DNA of 45,069 nucleotides, from NCBI GenBank assembly GCA_017437785.1, contig JAFRXH010000013.1, positions 1 to 45,069 on the forward strand, read 5' to 3'. Source of the stretch: Lachnospiraceae bacterium (GTDB lineage Bacteria; Bacillota; Clostridia; Lachnospirales; Lachnospiraceae). Below the pieces are notes generated by a model, which saw nothing but the letters and a program-made list of their open reading frames with translations, did no database searches and was not told the origin of the DNA. Every line of letters begins with the position of its first letter. Position 1 is the stretch's first letter. Of this stretch, positions 1-7,547 are shown in pieces. The position numbers and the translations under genes were made by a program.

Positions 1-31
1 GACACCACAAGGCAGTGCTTGCTGATTTTCT

Positions 32-107
32 GCATATCCCCTCCGGGATATGCGAGTTCTGGCAGCCATAGGGCTGCCGCTTAGAACTCATAACGCCGTA
101 TCCGGCG
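32..107 (+). other. Array of three abutting perfect hairpins, possible structured RNA
   Basis: Three stem-loops follow one another almost without a gap. 32-40 pairs with 45-53 (9 bp, loop CTCC). 54-60 plus 61-67 pair with 72-78 plus 83-89 (14 bp, loop ATAG, bulge GCTT at 79-82). 94-98 pairs with 103-107 (CGCCG/CGGCG) and is followed by GGTTTTT, so the last one can act as a terminator. No coding frame explains this. It looks like the 3' part of a structured RNA or an attenuator of the upstream part of the element. No named RNA family is recognised. Confidence 0.55.
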
Positions 108-144
108 GGTTTTTCCTTAATAAATATGAGGGCAGAAATAAAAC

Positions 145-187
145 AAAAAAACTGCCATAAGCCCCGGGTGGAGCCTTAGCAGTTTTT
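145..187. terminator. Hairpin with A/T flanks, possible bidirectional terminator
   Basis: AAAAACTGC at about 146-154 is complementary to GCAGTTTTT at 179-187, with a GC-rich centre containing CCCCGGG. The A-rich left flank and T-rich right flank would allow termination from either direction. Confidence 0.5.
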
Positions 188-389
188 GTACTCAATTAAA
201 AGTGTTTTATCCGTCACCTATTGTAACAGAAGAAGCTGCATAAAACAACGAGAATCTGATCAATGAGAGAATGTTATCGGACAGCTGATTTAGTAGACTG
301 ATAGTGTGGGGGTCTGCACACACATATCTGCATGGAGGTATTTGCAGTGGATGGGTGGTGTATCTGACAATAATGGAATACGAATAATA

Positions 390-426
390 CGTCTGACTGA
401 AAGTCTCGGTCAGGCGTTTTATTTTT
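390..426 (+). terminator. Rho-independent terminator upstream of the sigma-like gene
   Basis: CGTCTGAC (390-397) pairs with GTCAGGCG (409-416), one pair being G-T, and TTTTATTTTT follows. It is the first of two consecutive terminator-like hairpins in front of the gene at 554 and could act as an attenuator for that gene. Confidence 0.6.
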
Positions 427-429
427 GTG

Positions 430-457
430 TATTCCAATATGTTGGAATAATTTTTTT
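430..457 (+). terminator. Second terminator-like hairpin
   Basis: TATTCCAA (430-437) pairs perfectly with TTGGAATA (442-449) around the loop TATG, followed by A and seven T residues. It lies immediately after the 390-426 hairpin, giving a tandem arrangement. Confidence 0.55.
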
Positions 458-553
458 AAAAAATTTTCCAAAACGAAGGTTTATTTCGACTCCCACCGGA
501 AGTTTACAGAGCGACAGGAGATAAATCCCGGTGCCTGAAGAAAGGCAGGCACA

Positions 554-991
554 ATGAAAAAAGATGAGAATTATACTCCGCGCTATACGGAGAACAGCTT
601 ACCGGAAAGATTCGATTCCTGGATCAAAAAGATACTGGAGGGTCTGGTGTATAACGAGGTACGATCCTGTGCCAGAAGAATGATCAGACAACCGGAGTTT
701 ACGACCGAGGAAATTGATGACGCAGCGTTCTATGATCCGTTCTCAGAAGATGAACTGATCGAGGTTCTGTTCGGAAGTACGCCGCTCTTGTTGAAAAACA
801 AAAAACTTGCCGAGTCACTTGGGAAGATCAGTAAGCGTCAGCAGGAGGCTATTGAAGGAACTATCGTATTGGGGATTCCGGTTCGTGTAGTGGCGAAACT
901 GCTCGGAATTGATGAGCAGCTTGTGAGAAATTACAGGAGCCGTGGGCTGGATGAACTCCGTAGCATGATGGAGGGTTTTGAAGATGAATGA
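554..991 (+). CDS. Sigma-70-region-4-like regulator, Tn916 ORF7 homologue
   Basis: Protein of 145 residues. The N-terminal half is acidic and helical. The C-terminal part (about 85-140) reads as a sigma region 4 helix-turn-helix: 'ISKRQQEAIEGTIVLGIPVRVVAKLLGIDEQLVRNYRSRGLDELR' has the usual layout of a scanning helix, turn and recognition helix. Small sigma-like proteins of this kind sit just upstream of ORF8 in Tn916-type elements, where ORF7/ORF8 switch on transfer genes after excision; the same role is inferred here. AAAGG stands upstream of the ATG, and two terminator-like hairpins precede the gene, so attenuation is plausible. The stop overlaps the next start. Recognition is by position and fold, not by close identity. 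Confidence 0.75.
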   Translation: MKKDENYTPRYTENSLPERFDSWIKKILEGLVYNEVRSCARRMIRQPEFTTEEIDDAAFYDPFSEDELIEVLFGSTPLLLKNKKLAESLGKISKRQQEAIEGTIVLGIPVRVVAKLLGIDEQLVRNYRSRGLDELRSMMEGFEDE

Positions 992-1235
992 GCAGAAGGG
1001 TGGAAAGTATCATGAGAACATGAAAGCCGAAGTTATAAGAAAGGCATGTAACGGCGACAGTAGCGCACTCGGCGAAGTGGTCGCCCATTACCAGAATTAC
1101 GTGAAGGCAGTGATCATTACCACTGCGATCCGGTTTGGTTTGGAGCCGGAGGATATTCCCGTTGAAGATCTGGCTCAGATCGTATGGGTGAAGTTCATTA
1201 CAAGAAAGATAGATCTCTTTAAGGATCTGGACTAA
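984..1235 (+). CDS. Helix-turn-helix (HTH_16-like) protein, Tn916 ORF8 homologue
   Basis: Protein of 83 residues. 'EVIRKACNGDSSALGEVVAHYQNYVKAV' followed by 'VEDLAQIVWVKFI' matches the small HTH_16-type domain found beside the ORF7-like sigma factor in Tn916/Tn1549 relatives. It resembles a sigma region 2 remnant, so the pair may behave as a split sigma factor. The ATG at 984 was chosen because GGAGGG at 970-975 is 8 bases upstream; a TTG at 978 would be too close to it. The start overlaps the stop of the previous gene by 8 bases (ATGAATGA), so translation is probably coupled. Confidence 0.7.
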   Translation: MNEQKGGKYHENMKAEVIRKACNGDSSALGEVVAHYQNYVKAVIITTAIRFGLEPEDIPVEDLAQIVWVKFITRKIDLFKDLD

Positions 1236-1767
1236 CACATTGTCGGGTGCCGGGATATATTCTGTCGTTATTTTGTCGGTCTCATAAAACGCATAATTTT
1301 ACAACATGACGGTTCTTAGCAGTACCGGGTGCTCTTATGCGTTTTTAGGGCAGACAAAAGCCCAAGTGTTTTATCCAAATCCGGCTCCGTGCCGGGATTG
1401 AACCTTGACAAGTGAATATCAGGTATTGCAGGACGTGAGAAGCAGGCGAGCCCGTCGGAAACAGCGCGAAGACCATTGATTATAAATAATCCGTGAGAGC
1501 GATGAACTGTTGTTTGAAACCAGAGGGATAGGTTCCTTTGTGTGGCGATGACCTTGCTTCGTGATCATGATACTTCCCGAGAGGGCTTATAAAGTGGTGC
1601 AATTCCAATGTGGGCGAATTACCTTAGTAGCCACCTGCAAAACTTAAATTTTTCTGTATCTGCGGTTCAAAGGTTATCTGATGTGACAGATGGCATTTGA
1701 AGCGCAGATACCCTATGAAAAGAGCGCGTAACAAATGCATGAATACAGCGAGAGGAGGCGATGCATT
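1236..1767 (+). other. Long non-coding, structured stretch between ORF8 homologue and xis
   Basis: About 530 bases without a convincing gene on either strand. It holds a large terminator-like hairpin (1286-1346), a smaller stem (1378-1385 with 1391-1399, one bulged G), and an isolated TTGACA at 1405-1410 without a well-spaced -10 box. The right part (about 1400-1730) contains no obvious repeats. In Tn916 the corresponding region carries promoters for xis/int and for transcription around the excised circle; the same is inferred here. An antisense or structured regulatory RNA is possible. Confidence 0.45.
1286..1346 (+). terminator. Long-range hairpin with T tract after the ORF8 homologue
   Basis: AAAACGCATAA (1286-1296) pairs perfectly with TTATGCGTTTT (1335-1345) and a T run is part of the right arm. 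The 38-base loop can form a further small stem. Suitable as the terminator of the ORF7/ORF8 transcript, though the loop is unusually long. Confidence 0.5.
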
Positions 1768-2001
1768 TTGAGTGTAATAGTGGATGAAACCTCGGATGAG
1801 AAAGAGGTAGTCAATGTGCCGATAGAGAAGAAACTGAATCTGACGATCAGGGAGGCGGCAGAATACTCCAATATTGGCATGAACAAGATCAATGAGATGC
1901 TCAGAAATCCCATGTGCAGTTTTGTACTGTATGTCGGAGCAAAAAAACTGGTAAAAAGAAAGGAATTTGAACAGTTCCTGGCAGGACGAATGGAGATATG
2001 A
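1768..2001 (+). CDS. xis: Excisionase (Tn916 Xis family)
   Basis: Small DNA-bending protein that works with the integrase to excise the element. The core 'LTIREAAEYSNIGMNKINEML...FVLYVGAKKLVKRKEFEQFL' has the winged-helix layout of Tn916 Xis ('[20 protein letters not shown]...NGNRIQIKRKQFE'). The TTG at 1768 is preferred: AGAGGAGG at 1751-1758 lies 9 bases upstream. A longer reading from ATG 1735 would put that ribosome binding site inside the gene. From TTG the protein is 77 residues, near the family size. It is followed by int on the same strand. Confidence 0.8.
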   Translation: MSVIVDETSDEKEVVNVPIEKKLNLTIREAAEYSNIGMNKINEMLRNPMCSFVLYVGAKKLVKRKEFEQFLAGRMEI

Positions 2002-2051
2002 ACGGAACATGTAAAAGTTGCGTAAAATCGCGAAAAAACCGGTCGGAGTGA

Positions 2052-2080
2052 TTGAAAAAATGCGTTTGTTATGTTAGGAT
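2052..2080 (+). promoter_or_regulatory. Candidate int promoter
   Basis: TTGAAA (2052-2057), a 17-base spacer and TAGGAT (2075-2080) precede int. Downstream, TTTCTAAA (2101-2108) pairs with TTTAGAAA (2117-2124), forming a hairpin that touches the GAAAGGAG ribosome binding site (2121-2128) and could modulate integrase translation. GCGTAAAA at 2020-2027 resembles the core of the repeats found after int. Confidence 0.5.
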
Positions 2081-2137
2081 AAACTGTTGTGTTAGGCTCT
2101 TTTCTAAATTCTCTCTTTTAGAAAGGAGTACAGCGAA

Positions 2138-3268
2138 ATGGGCAAGAATTTAAAGGGCAAAGAGCTGGGAGCAGGAATATCCCAGAGAAAGGATGGTAGA
2201 TACTCAGCTAGATTTGTTACATCCAGCGGGAAAAGGATTGAAAAGTATTTCCCTATGCTTCAGGATGCGAGGAAATGGCTGGCAGAGGCTAAATTGAACG
2301 ATGAAAACGGCAGCGTGGGCGTATCTGTCGGAATGACGGTGGATGCCTGGTTTGAGTTCTGGATCGTAAATATCAAGGACAAGACCGTAAGATATAACAC
2401 TGCACGCAATTATCGGGAAAGATACAGGCAGAACGTTAAAAAGCACATAGGCAAGATGCTTATGACTGATGTGAAGCCGATGCACTGTCAGAAGATCCTC
2501 AATGCGATGGAGGCTGATTATGCGGGATCAACCATTTATCAAACGCTGATAACACTCTACAATTTGTTTGATTCAGCGGTTGAAAATGCGATCATTCTTA
2601 AGAATCCTGTAACAAAATCGGTAAAACTTCCCAAGCCTGTCGAGAAGAATACCAAGGTGCTTACGGTTGATGAACAGGAGAAATTCATGGAGGAAGCAAG
2701 GTATTCCAGCAATTATCCCCAGTATTTCTTCATTCTCCAGACCGGAGTGCGCACCGGGGAAATGGTGGGCCTTAAATGGGAGGATATAGATTTTGAGAAG
2801 AATCTTATCTCTATCAGAAGATCCATGGAGTACAGATATACGACCGGGGAGTGGCGCGTGGGTCCGCCGAAGACCAAGCATGGATTTCGGGAGATTCCTC
2901 TCACGAAAGCAAACCGGGATATGCTTCTTGAAATGAAGAAGCAGGCTGATGGGGGAAGATATGTGCAGGAGGAGTTCAAGGAATTTGTTTTTATCAATAG
3001 GAAAGGGATGCCTACAAAGAACTCGACTTATGACGTACATATCGCAAAGCTGACGAAGAAAGCAGCGATCCAGAACTTTTCAATGCATACGCTCAGACAT
3101 ACCTTTGCAACAAGGTGTATCGAAGCGGGGATGCGTCCGAAGACGCTTCAGCAGATCCTCGGACATTCAAGTATCAATATTACGATGAACCTGTATGTGC
3201 ATGTAACAGATGAGGAAAAAACCAAAGAGATGCATAAGTTTGAAGAATACTCCATTAAGATGGCGTAG
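2138..3268 (+). CDS. int: Tyrosine recombinase, Tn916-type integrase
   Basis: Catalyses site-specific integration and, with Xis, excision of the element. The 376 residues comprise an N-terminal arm-DNA-binding domain (about 10-60, 'GISQRKDGRYSARFV'), a core-binding SAM-like domain (about 63-160) and a catalytic domain (about 175-365). Visible active-site residues: R205 (TGVRTGE), K245 (PPKTKHG), H317 and R320 (HTLRHTF), H343 (GHSS) and nucleophile Y353 (NLYVHV). The catalytic set is complete, so the enzyme is probably functional. Start ATG follows GAAAGGAG. It is the last gene of the element, and arm-type repeats begin within its final codons. Confidence 0.93.
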   Translation: MGKNLKGKELGAGISQRKDGRYSARFVTSSGKRIEKYFPMLQDARKWLAEAKLNDENGSVGVSVGMTVDAWFEFWIVNIKDKTVRYNTARNYRERYRQNVKKHIGKMLMTDVKPMHCQKILNAMEADYAGSTIYQTLITLYNLFDSAVENAIILKNPVTKSVKLPKPVEKNTKVLTVDEQEKFMEEARYSSNYPQYFFILQTGVRTGEMVGLKWEDIDFEKNLISIRRSMEYRYTTGEWRVGPPKTKHGFREIPLTKANRDMLLEMKKQADGGRYVQEEFKEFVFINRKGMPTKNSTYDVHIAKLTKKAAIQNFSMHTLRHTFATRCIEAGMRPKTLQQILGHSSINITMNLYVHVTDEEKTKEMHKFEEYSIKMA

Positions 3269-3427
3269 AAAAATGGCGTAAAATGCCACAGACTTGTGCA
3301 GAGCAAATGTCCAAACAGAAATAATAGTCAGGACGATGGCGTAAATGGCGTAAGACTGTGTAAGTTCCTTATATAAGTCATTAAAAGCCGATATAAGTTG
3401 ATAGCAGATGGCGTAAAAAATGGCGTA
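3260..3427 (+). repeat. Six ATGGCGTA direct repeats in three pairs (putative integrase arm sites)
   Basis: ATGGCGTA occurs at 3260-3267, 3273-3280, 3336-3343, 3345-3352, 3408-3415 and 3420-3427: three close pairs about 75 bases apart, several extended to ATGGCGTAAAA. The spacing and location at the element end match what arm-binding (DR2-like) sites of Tn916-family integrases look like. The attachment core should lie between the last repeat and ychF. Confidence 0.72.
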
Positions 3428-3482
3428 AAACGCTGAGCCAAAGTCCGGAAACACTTGAAAATAAAGGAGATGTAGAGGAAGT

Positions 3483-4583
3483 ATGAAACTAGGAATCGTG
3501 GGTCTGCCCAACGTGGGCAAGTCAACCCTTTTTAATTCACTGACCAAGGCGGGGGCGCAGGCGGCTAACTTTCCGTTCTGTACTATCGATCCGAATGTGG
3601 GTATCGTACCGGTGCCGGATGAGCGCATCGAAAAGCTGGGAGAGATGTATCACACCAAGAAGGTGACGCATGCGGCTATCGAATTCGTGGATATCGCAGG
3701 CCTGGTAAAGGGCGCATCCAAGGGTGAGGGCCTGGGCAACCAGTTCCTGGCAAATATCCGTGAAGTGGACGCTATCGTACATGTTGTGCGCTGCTTTGAA
3801 GATGCAAATGTTATCCATGTGGACGGTTCGGTCGATCCGGCGCGTGATATCGAAACGATCAATATGGAGCTGATCTTTTCCGATATCGAGATCTTAGAGA
3901 GAAGATATGCCAAGGTGGCAAAGCAGGCAAAGATGGATAAGACACTTCAGAAAGAAGTGGATATGATCGAAGCACTGAAAAAGCATCTGGATGAGGGCAA
4001 TACGGCCAGGACTTTTGAAGTGCCGGATGATGAAGATGTGCAGAAGGCATTTGCGGAATACAATCTGCTGACTGCAAAAAAGACTATCTATGCTGCCAAT
4101 GTGGCTGAGGATGATCTGGCTGATGACGGCGCAGGCAATCCCTATGTGGCAAAGGTGCGTGAGATGGCAGAAGCGGAAGGCAACGGCGTATTTGTGATAT
4201 CTGCCAAGCTGGAAGAGGAGCTTTCTGAACTGTCAGATGAGGAAAAGAAAGAATTCCTTGCAGACCTGGGCGTAGAGTCTTCCGGTCTGGATAAGCTGAT
4301 CGCTGCAAGCTATAAGCTGCTGGGACTTATCAGTTTCCTTACGGCGGGAGAGGATGAATGCCGTGCATGGACTATAAAGGAAGGAACTAAGGCTCCTCAG
4401 GCAGCAGGAAAGATCCATACGGATTTTGAACGCGGGTTCATAAAGGCAGAGGTTGTTAATTATCAGGATCTGCTGGATAACGGTTCTTTGGCTGCTGCGA
4501 GAGAAAAAGGTATCGTAGGTATGGAAGGCAAGGATTATGTGGTCAAGGACGGAGACGTGATCCTCTTCAGATTTAATGTATAA
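3483..4583 (+). CDS. ychF: Ribosome-associated nucleotidase YchF (OBG family)
   Basis: Universally conserved TRAFAC-class P-loop NTPase that binds ribosomes and, unlike most Obg relatives, prefers ATP. The 366 residues have the normal length. Visible: P-loop GLPNVGKST (7-15), G3 region 'DIAGLVKGA' (70-78), the altered specificity motif NVAE (206-209) in place of NKxD, a central coiled coil (about 125-180) and a C-terminal TGS domain (about 280-363, '[26 protein letters not shown]'). The ATG follows GAGGAAG. The conjugative element ends directly upstream, so the native promoter may have been displaced or supplied by the element end. lgt follows 11 bases downstream. Confidence 0.96.
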   Translation: MKLGIVGLPNVGKSTLFNSLTKAGAQAANFPFCTIDPNVGIVPVPDERIEKLGEMYHTKKVTHAAIEFVDIAGLVKGASKGEGLGNQFLANIREVDAIVHVVRCFEDANVIHVDGSVDPARDIETINMELIFSDIEILERRYAKVAKQAKMDKTLQKEVDMIEALKKHLDEGNTARTFEVPDDEDVQKAFAEYNLLTAKKTIYAANVAEDDLADDGAGNPYVAKVREMAEAEGNGVFVISAKLEEELSELSDEEKKEFLADLGVESSGLDKLIAASYKLLGLISFLTAGEDECRAWTIKEGTKAPQAAGKIHTDFERGFIKAEVVNYQDLLDNGSLAAAREKGIVGMEGKDYVVKDGDVILFRFNV

Positions 4584-4594
4584 GGTAGAGACAA

Positions 4595-5509
4595 ATGTCT
4601 GACTGGATGAACGGAGGCGATATAGCCTTTCCAAATTTGGGGATATATCTGAAAGATGTGCCGCGCAGCTTTACTATATTCGGCTTTACGATAATGCTCT
4701 ACGGCGTGATAATAGCTGTGGGTGTATTGCTGGCTTTTATGGTCATTTCCAAGGTGGCTAAGCGTGACGGACAGAATCCGGATGATTTTTACGATATGGG
4801 GATATATACCCTTATCTTCGGCATAATTGGGGCCAGGATATATTATGTGATCTTTGCATGGGAATATTATAAGGATGATCTGCTGAGCATATTTAATATC
4901 AGGCAGGGCGGATTGGCTATCTACGGCGGAGTCATCGCCGGCGTTGCCACTGTTATAATCTGGTCAAAGATCAAGAAGAAGAATATGTTTGAAATGCTGG
5001 ATACGGCTTTCCATGGCGTGCTCGTAGGTCAGATTATGGGCAGGTGGGGGAATTTCACCAACAGGGAAGTCTTCGGCGGATATACCGATTCGCTTTTTGC
5101 CATGCGTATCCCCATCGAGGCCGTGCGATCAAGAGACCTTACCCAGGAACTTTATGCCAATATACCGGCTGGGGCCAATTATATACAGGTTCATCCCACT
5201 TTCCTTTATGAGAGTGTGTGCAATCTGATACTGCTCATCATCATGCTGATCTACGGGAAAAAGAAGGCCTTCAAAGGAGAATGCACCCTGCTTTATCTGG
5301 GCGGCTACGGGATCATCCGTTTTGTTATAGAGGGTATAAGAGTGGACCAGCTGCTGATCCCGGGAACCCATATCCCGGTATCCCAGCTGCTTGGTATCTG
5401 CCTGTTTATAGGGGCTCTGGTCGCGGATATAGTTATAAGGGTGAAGATCAATAAGTCCAAAGCTGTTGTGGAGGAAAAGAGCGCAGAAGCTTCAGAAAAA
5501 GAGGACTAA
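4595..5509 (+). CDS. lgt: Prolipoprotein diacylglyceryl transferase
   Basis: Integral membrane enzyme that transfers diacylglycerol from phosphatidylglycerol to the lipobox cysteine of prolipoproteins, the first step of lipoprotein maturation. The 304 residues hold about seven membrane segments. Family motifs are present: R81 in 'GIIGARIYYV', 'GGLAIYGG' (105-112) and the Lgt signature 'GRWGNFTNREVFG' (149-161). A charged tail (about 285-304) ends the protein. Probably co-transcribed with ychF (11-base gap); a strong terminator follows. Its substrates in this window would include the lipoproteins at 16741, 18859, 21483, 33188, 42837 and 44103. Confidence 0.95.
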   Translation: MSDWMNGGDIAFPNLGIYLKDVPRSFTIFGFTIMLYGVIIAVGVLLAFMVISKVAKRDGQNPDDFYDMGIYTLIFGIIGARIYYVIFAWEYYKDDLLSIFNIRQGGLAIYGGVIAGVATVIIWSKIKKKNMFEMLDTAFHGVLVGQIMGRWGNFTNREVFGGYTDSLFAMRIPIEAVRSRDLTQELYANIPAGANYIQVHPTFLYESVCNLILLIIMLIYGKKKAFKGECTLLYLGGYGIIRFVIEGIRVDQLLIPGTHIPVSQLLGICLFIGALVADIVIRVKINKSKAVVEEKSAEASEKED

Positions 5510-5556
5510 ATCTGGTACACGAATACAGGTTCGGTACAAAATAGGATAATGCGTAT

Positions 5557-5584
5557 AAAATAAGGCTTTGGCCTTATTTTTTTT
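5557..5584 (+). terminator. Strong terminator after lgt
   Basis: AAAATAAGGC (5557-5566) pairs perfectly with GCCTTATTTT (5571-5580) around TTTG, followed by TTTT. It isolates ychF-lgt from the mraZ cluster. Confidence 0.85.
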
Positions 5585-5594
5585 GTAAAAAGCC

Positions 5595-5623
5595 TTGCTT
5601 TTTGTCTGATTATAGCATAAAAT
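5595..5623 (+). promoter_or_regulatory. Candidate promoter of the mraZ cluster
   Basis: TTGCTT (5595-5600), 17 bases, TAAAAT (5618-5623), directly after the lgt terminator. Transcription would start near 5630, just ahead of the GTGG-type repeats. Confidence 0.5.
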
Positions 5624-5633
5624 TGGTTTTGCA

Positions 5634-5660
5634 CGGAAAAGTTTGGAAAAAAGTGGAGTG
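5634..5660 (+). promoter_or_regulatory. Candidate MraZ box (direct GG/GTGG repeats)
   Basis: The stretch contains AAAAGTTTGG followed at once by AAAAAAGTGG and AGTG, i.e. direct repeats of an A-rich block plus GTGG-like core at about 10-base spacing. MraZ proteins repress their own operon by binding tandem repeats of this kind. The assignment is by resemblance and position only. Confidence 0.45.
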
Positions 5661-5669
5661 ATTCCCCAA

Positions 5670-6137
5670 TTGAAGAGTGGAAGCGATAAAAAAGAAAAGG
5701 CCAATGGTGAGGTTTGCCACAGTATCGATGATAAGGGCAGGCTCTCTATTCCCAATCGCTTTCGTGAGACCTTGACAGACAGCTTTGTGATAACAAGAGG
5801 CCTTGATCATTGCCTGTGGATGATGACCACTGCGCACTGGAAAAGGATGGAAGCCGGCATCAGAAAGCTCGATCATAATAAACGTGAAGTACGTGCATAT
5901 GCCAGATTCCTGATGGGCGGCATGTGCGAGGTGGAACTGGACAAGCAGGGGCGTATGGTACTGCCGCAGAGCCTCAGGGATTATGCAAGGATCCAGAAGG
6001 AAGTGCTTTTCTCCCAGGGCGTTGATTATGTGGAGATATGGCCTAAGGAAAACTATTACGAAGAGATAGAAAGCATAGATATGGCAGATTGTGCGGAAAA
6101 CATCTCCTTCATCATGCCGCCTGAAGATGAAGAGTGA
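5670..6137 (+). CDS. mraZ: MraZ, transcriptional regulator of the division/cell-wall cluster
   Basis: Ring-forming AbrB-like DNA-binding protein that controls its own operon. Two family repeats are visible: '[19 protein letters not shown]' near the N-terminus and '[20 protein letters not shown]' about 75 residues later; each has the DxKGR...P signature. The start is uncertain: no ATG exists. TTG 5670 is the candidate nearest to the conserved domain and leaves GGAG (5655-5658) upstream with an 11-base gap; GTG 5658 and TTG 5643 are alternatives that would overlap the putative MraZ box. It is first in the cluster, with rsmH right after it. Confidence 0.88.
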   Translation: MKSGSDKKEKANGEVCHSIDDKGRLSIPNRFRETLTDSFVITRGLDHCLWMMTTAHWKRMEAGIRKLDHNKREVRAYARFLMGGMCEVELDKQGRMVLPQSLRDYARIQKEVLFSQGVDYVEIWPKENYYEEIESIDMADCAENISFIMPPEDEE

Positions 6138-6145
6138 GGCGGGCT

Positions 6146-7078
6146 ATGGAGTTTGAACATACCCCGGTACTTTTAAAAGAGGTTCTTGAAGGGCTGAATA
6201 TAAAACCTGACGGAGTGTATGTGGATGGCACCGTGGGCGGCGCCGGACACAGCGGTGAGATAGCAGGAAGGCTGGGCGAAAAAGGGAAGCTGTACTGCTT
6301 CGACCAGGATGAGGATGCGCTTAAGGTTGCATCGGAGAGACTTGAAAGATACGGCGATAAAGTTACGCTGATAAGAAACAACTTTGAAAATGCAGTTACC
6401 GACCTCATTCAAAGGGGCGTAGACGGAGCGGACGGGATCCTGCTTGATCTGGGGGTCTCCTCCTACCAGCTGGACAATGCAGAGAGAGGCTTTTCCTACC
6501 GCTATGATGCGCCCCTTGACATGAGGATGGATAAAGACAATCCGGTAAGTGCATATACGATAGTCAATGAATACAGTGAGACAGAGATCTTTCATATAAT
6601 AAGGGATTACGGCGAAGAGAAATTCGCAAAGAACATTGCAAAGAAGATAGTGCAGGCGAGAGCCGCTAAGCCGATAGAAACGACTTTTGAACTTAATGAA
6701 CTGATAAAGGCTGCGATACCGGCCAGGATGCGTCAGGACGGACATCCGTCGAAGCGGAGTTTTCAGGCTATAAGGATAGCCTGCAATAGGGAACTGGATG
6801 TGCTGGCGTCGGCGATCGGACCCATGATCGACTTTTTAAGACCCGGAGGCCGCCTGTGCATAATAAGCTTCCACTCCCTCGAGGACAGGATGGTGAAGGA
6901 AGCATTCAGAACAGCGGAAAAACCCTGCACCTGCCCGCCGGACTTTCCACAGTGCGTATGCGGAAAGGTTTCAAAGGGAAAAGTGGTCAGCAGAAAGGCT
7001 ATAACGGCCACGGAAGAAGAACTGGCAGGAAATAACAGATCCAAACCCGCGAAACTGCGGATATTCGAAAAAGCATAA
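6146..7078 (+). CDS. rsmH: 16S rRNA (cytosine-1402 N4)-methyltransferase
   Basis: S-adenosylmethionine-dependent enzyme (formerly MraW) that methylates C1402 in the ribosomal decoding centre. The 310 residues start '[17 protein letters not shown]', typical of the family; the ATG at 6146 is preferred over the GTG at 6134, which overlaps the mraZ stop. The SAM-binding motif is '[11 protein letters not shown]'; further family blocks are '[15 protein letters not shown]', '[15 protein letters not shown]' and '[13 protein letters not shown]'. The C-terminus has the usual cysteine-containing region '[13 protein letters not shown]'. Complete and in its usual place after mraZ. Confidence 0.95.
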   Translation: MEFEHTPVLLKEVLEGLNIKPDGVYVDGTVGGAGHSGEIAGRLGEKGKLYCFDQDEDALKVASERLERYGDKVTLIRNNFENAVTDLIQRGVDGADGILLDLGVSSYQLDNAERGFSYRYDAPLDMRMDKDNPVSAYTIVNEYSETEIFHIIRDYGEEKFAKNIAKKIVQARAAKPIETTFELNELIKAAIPARMRQDGHPSKRSFQAIRIACNRELDVLASAIGPMIDFLRPGGRLCIISFHSLEDRMVKEAFRTAEKPCTCPPDFPQCVCGKVSKGKVVSRKAITATEEELAGNNRSKPAKLRIFEKA

Positions 7079-7092
7079 AAGGAGTTATGACA

Positions 7093-7515
7093 ATGGCAGC
7101 AACAGCTAGAGCAAATACAGCAAGAAGAGAGGCAATGGTTGCCGACATCCACCCCATAAGGGCGCAGCGCCGCAGGGAGAAGGGAAGCATACGTCTTACG
7201 GTATCAACACTGATGCTTTTGGTAGTCGGATTTGCGATGGTCATCGGATCGGTACTGCTCTTTATCAGGACCCAGAATACGCTGACCATGAGCAGAAGAC
7301 AGTATGCGACCATGTCATCGCGATATGAGGAACTCAAAAGATCGAATGATCTGTATGAAGAACGCATCATAAGTAAGGTGGATATGGAAGAGGTGGTAAG
7401 GATCGCAGAGGAAGACCTGGGCATGCAGCGTGCCACCGAAGGACAGATAATCTCATATTCGGGACAGATCGATGATTATGTGAAGCAGTACTCGGATGTA
7501 CCCACATATGACTGA
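7093..7515 (+). CDS. ftsL: FtsL-like division protein
   Basis: Small bitopic protein of about 140 residues at the ftsL position between rsmH and the transpeptidase. A basic cytoplasmic tail (to about 33) is followed by one membrane segment (about 35-58) and a predicted extracellular coiled coil (about 63-110), the layout by which FtsL pairs with DivIC and DivIB at the septum. Sequence conservation in FtsL is poor, so position and topology carry the assignment. ATG 7093 is preferred over 7087 because AAGGAG (7079-7084) then has an 8-base spacing. Confidence 0.78.
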   Translation: MAATARANTARREAMVADIHPIRAQRRREKGSIRLTVSTLMLLVVGFAMVIGSVLLFIRTQNTLTMSRRQYATMSSRYEELKRSNDLYEERIISKVDMEEVVRIAEEDLGMQRATEGQIISYSGQIDDYVKQYSDVPTYD

Positions 7516-7547
7516 GAAGAAGCCTATGCGGAAAAGAGAAATGCAAG

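Larger units (their letters stand above)
1..3430 (+). mobile_element. Right end of a Tn916-family integrative conjugative element
   Basis: The gene order (sigma-like ORF7 homologue, ORF8 homologue, excisionase, tyrosine integrase, all on the plus strand with int last) is the order at the right end of Tn916-type elements. Six ATGGCGTA repeats follow int, and the next gene, ychF, is ordinary core chromosome, so the element ends between about 3428 and 3475. The exact attachment site cannot be fixed because the other end is outside the window. Conjugation, regulation and cargo genes would lie to the left of position 1. Confidence 0.82.

Noticed and set aside
306-524. Plus-strand open frame of 72 codons at the left end
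   Set aside because: It spans two terminator hairpins, has no ribosome binding site and its product has no recognisable feature.
3167-3628. Minus-strand open frame of 153 codons across the element end
   Set aside because: It overlaps the end of int, the repeat array and the start of ychF in antisense; composition is that of a shadow frame.
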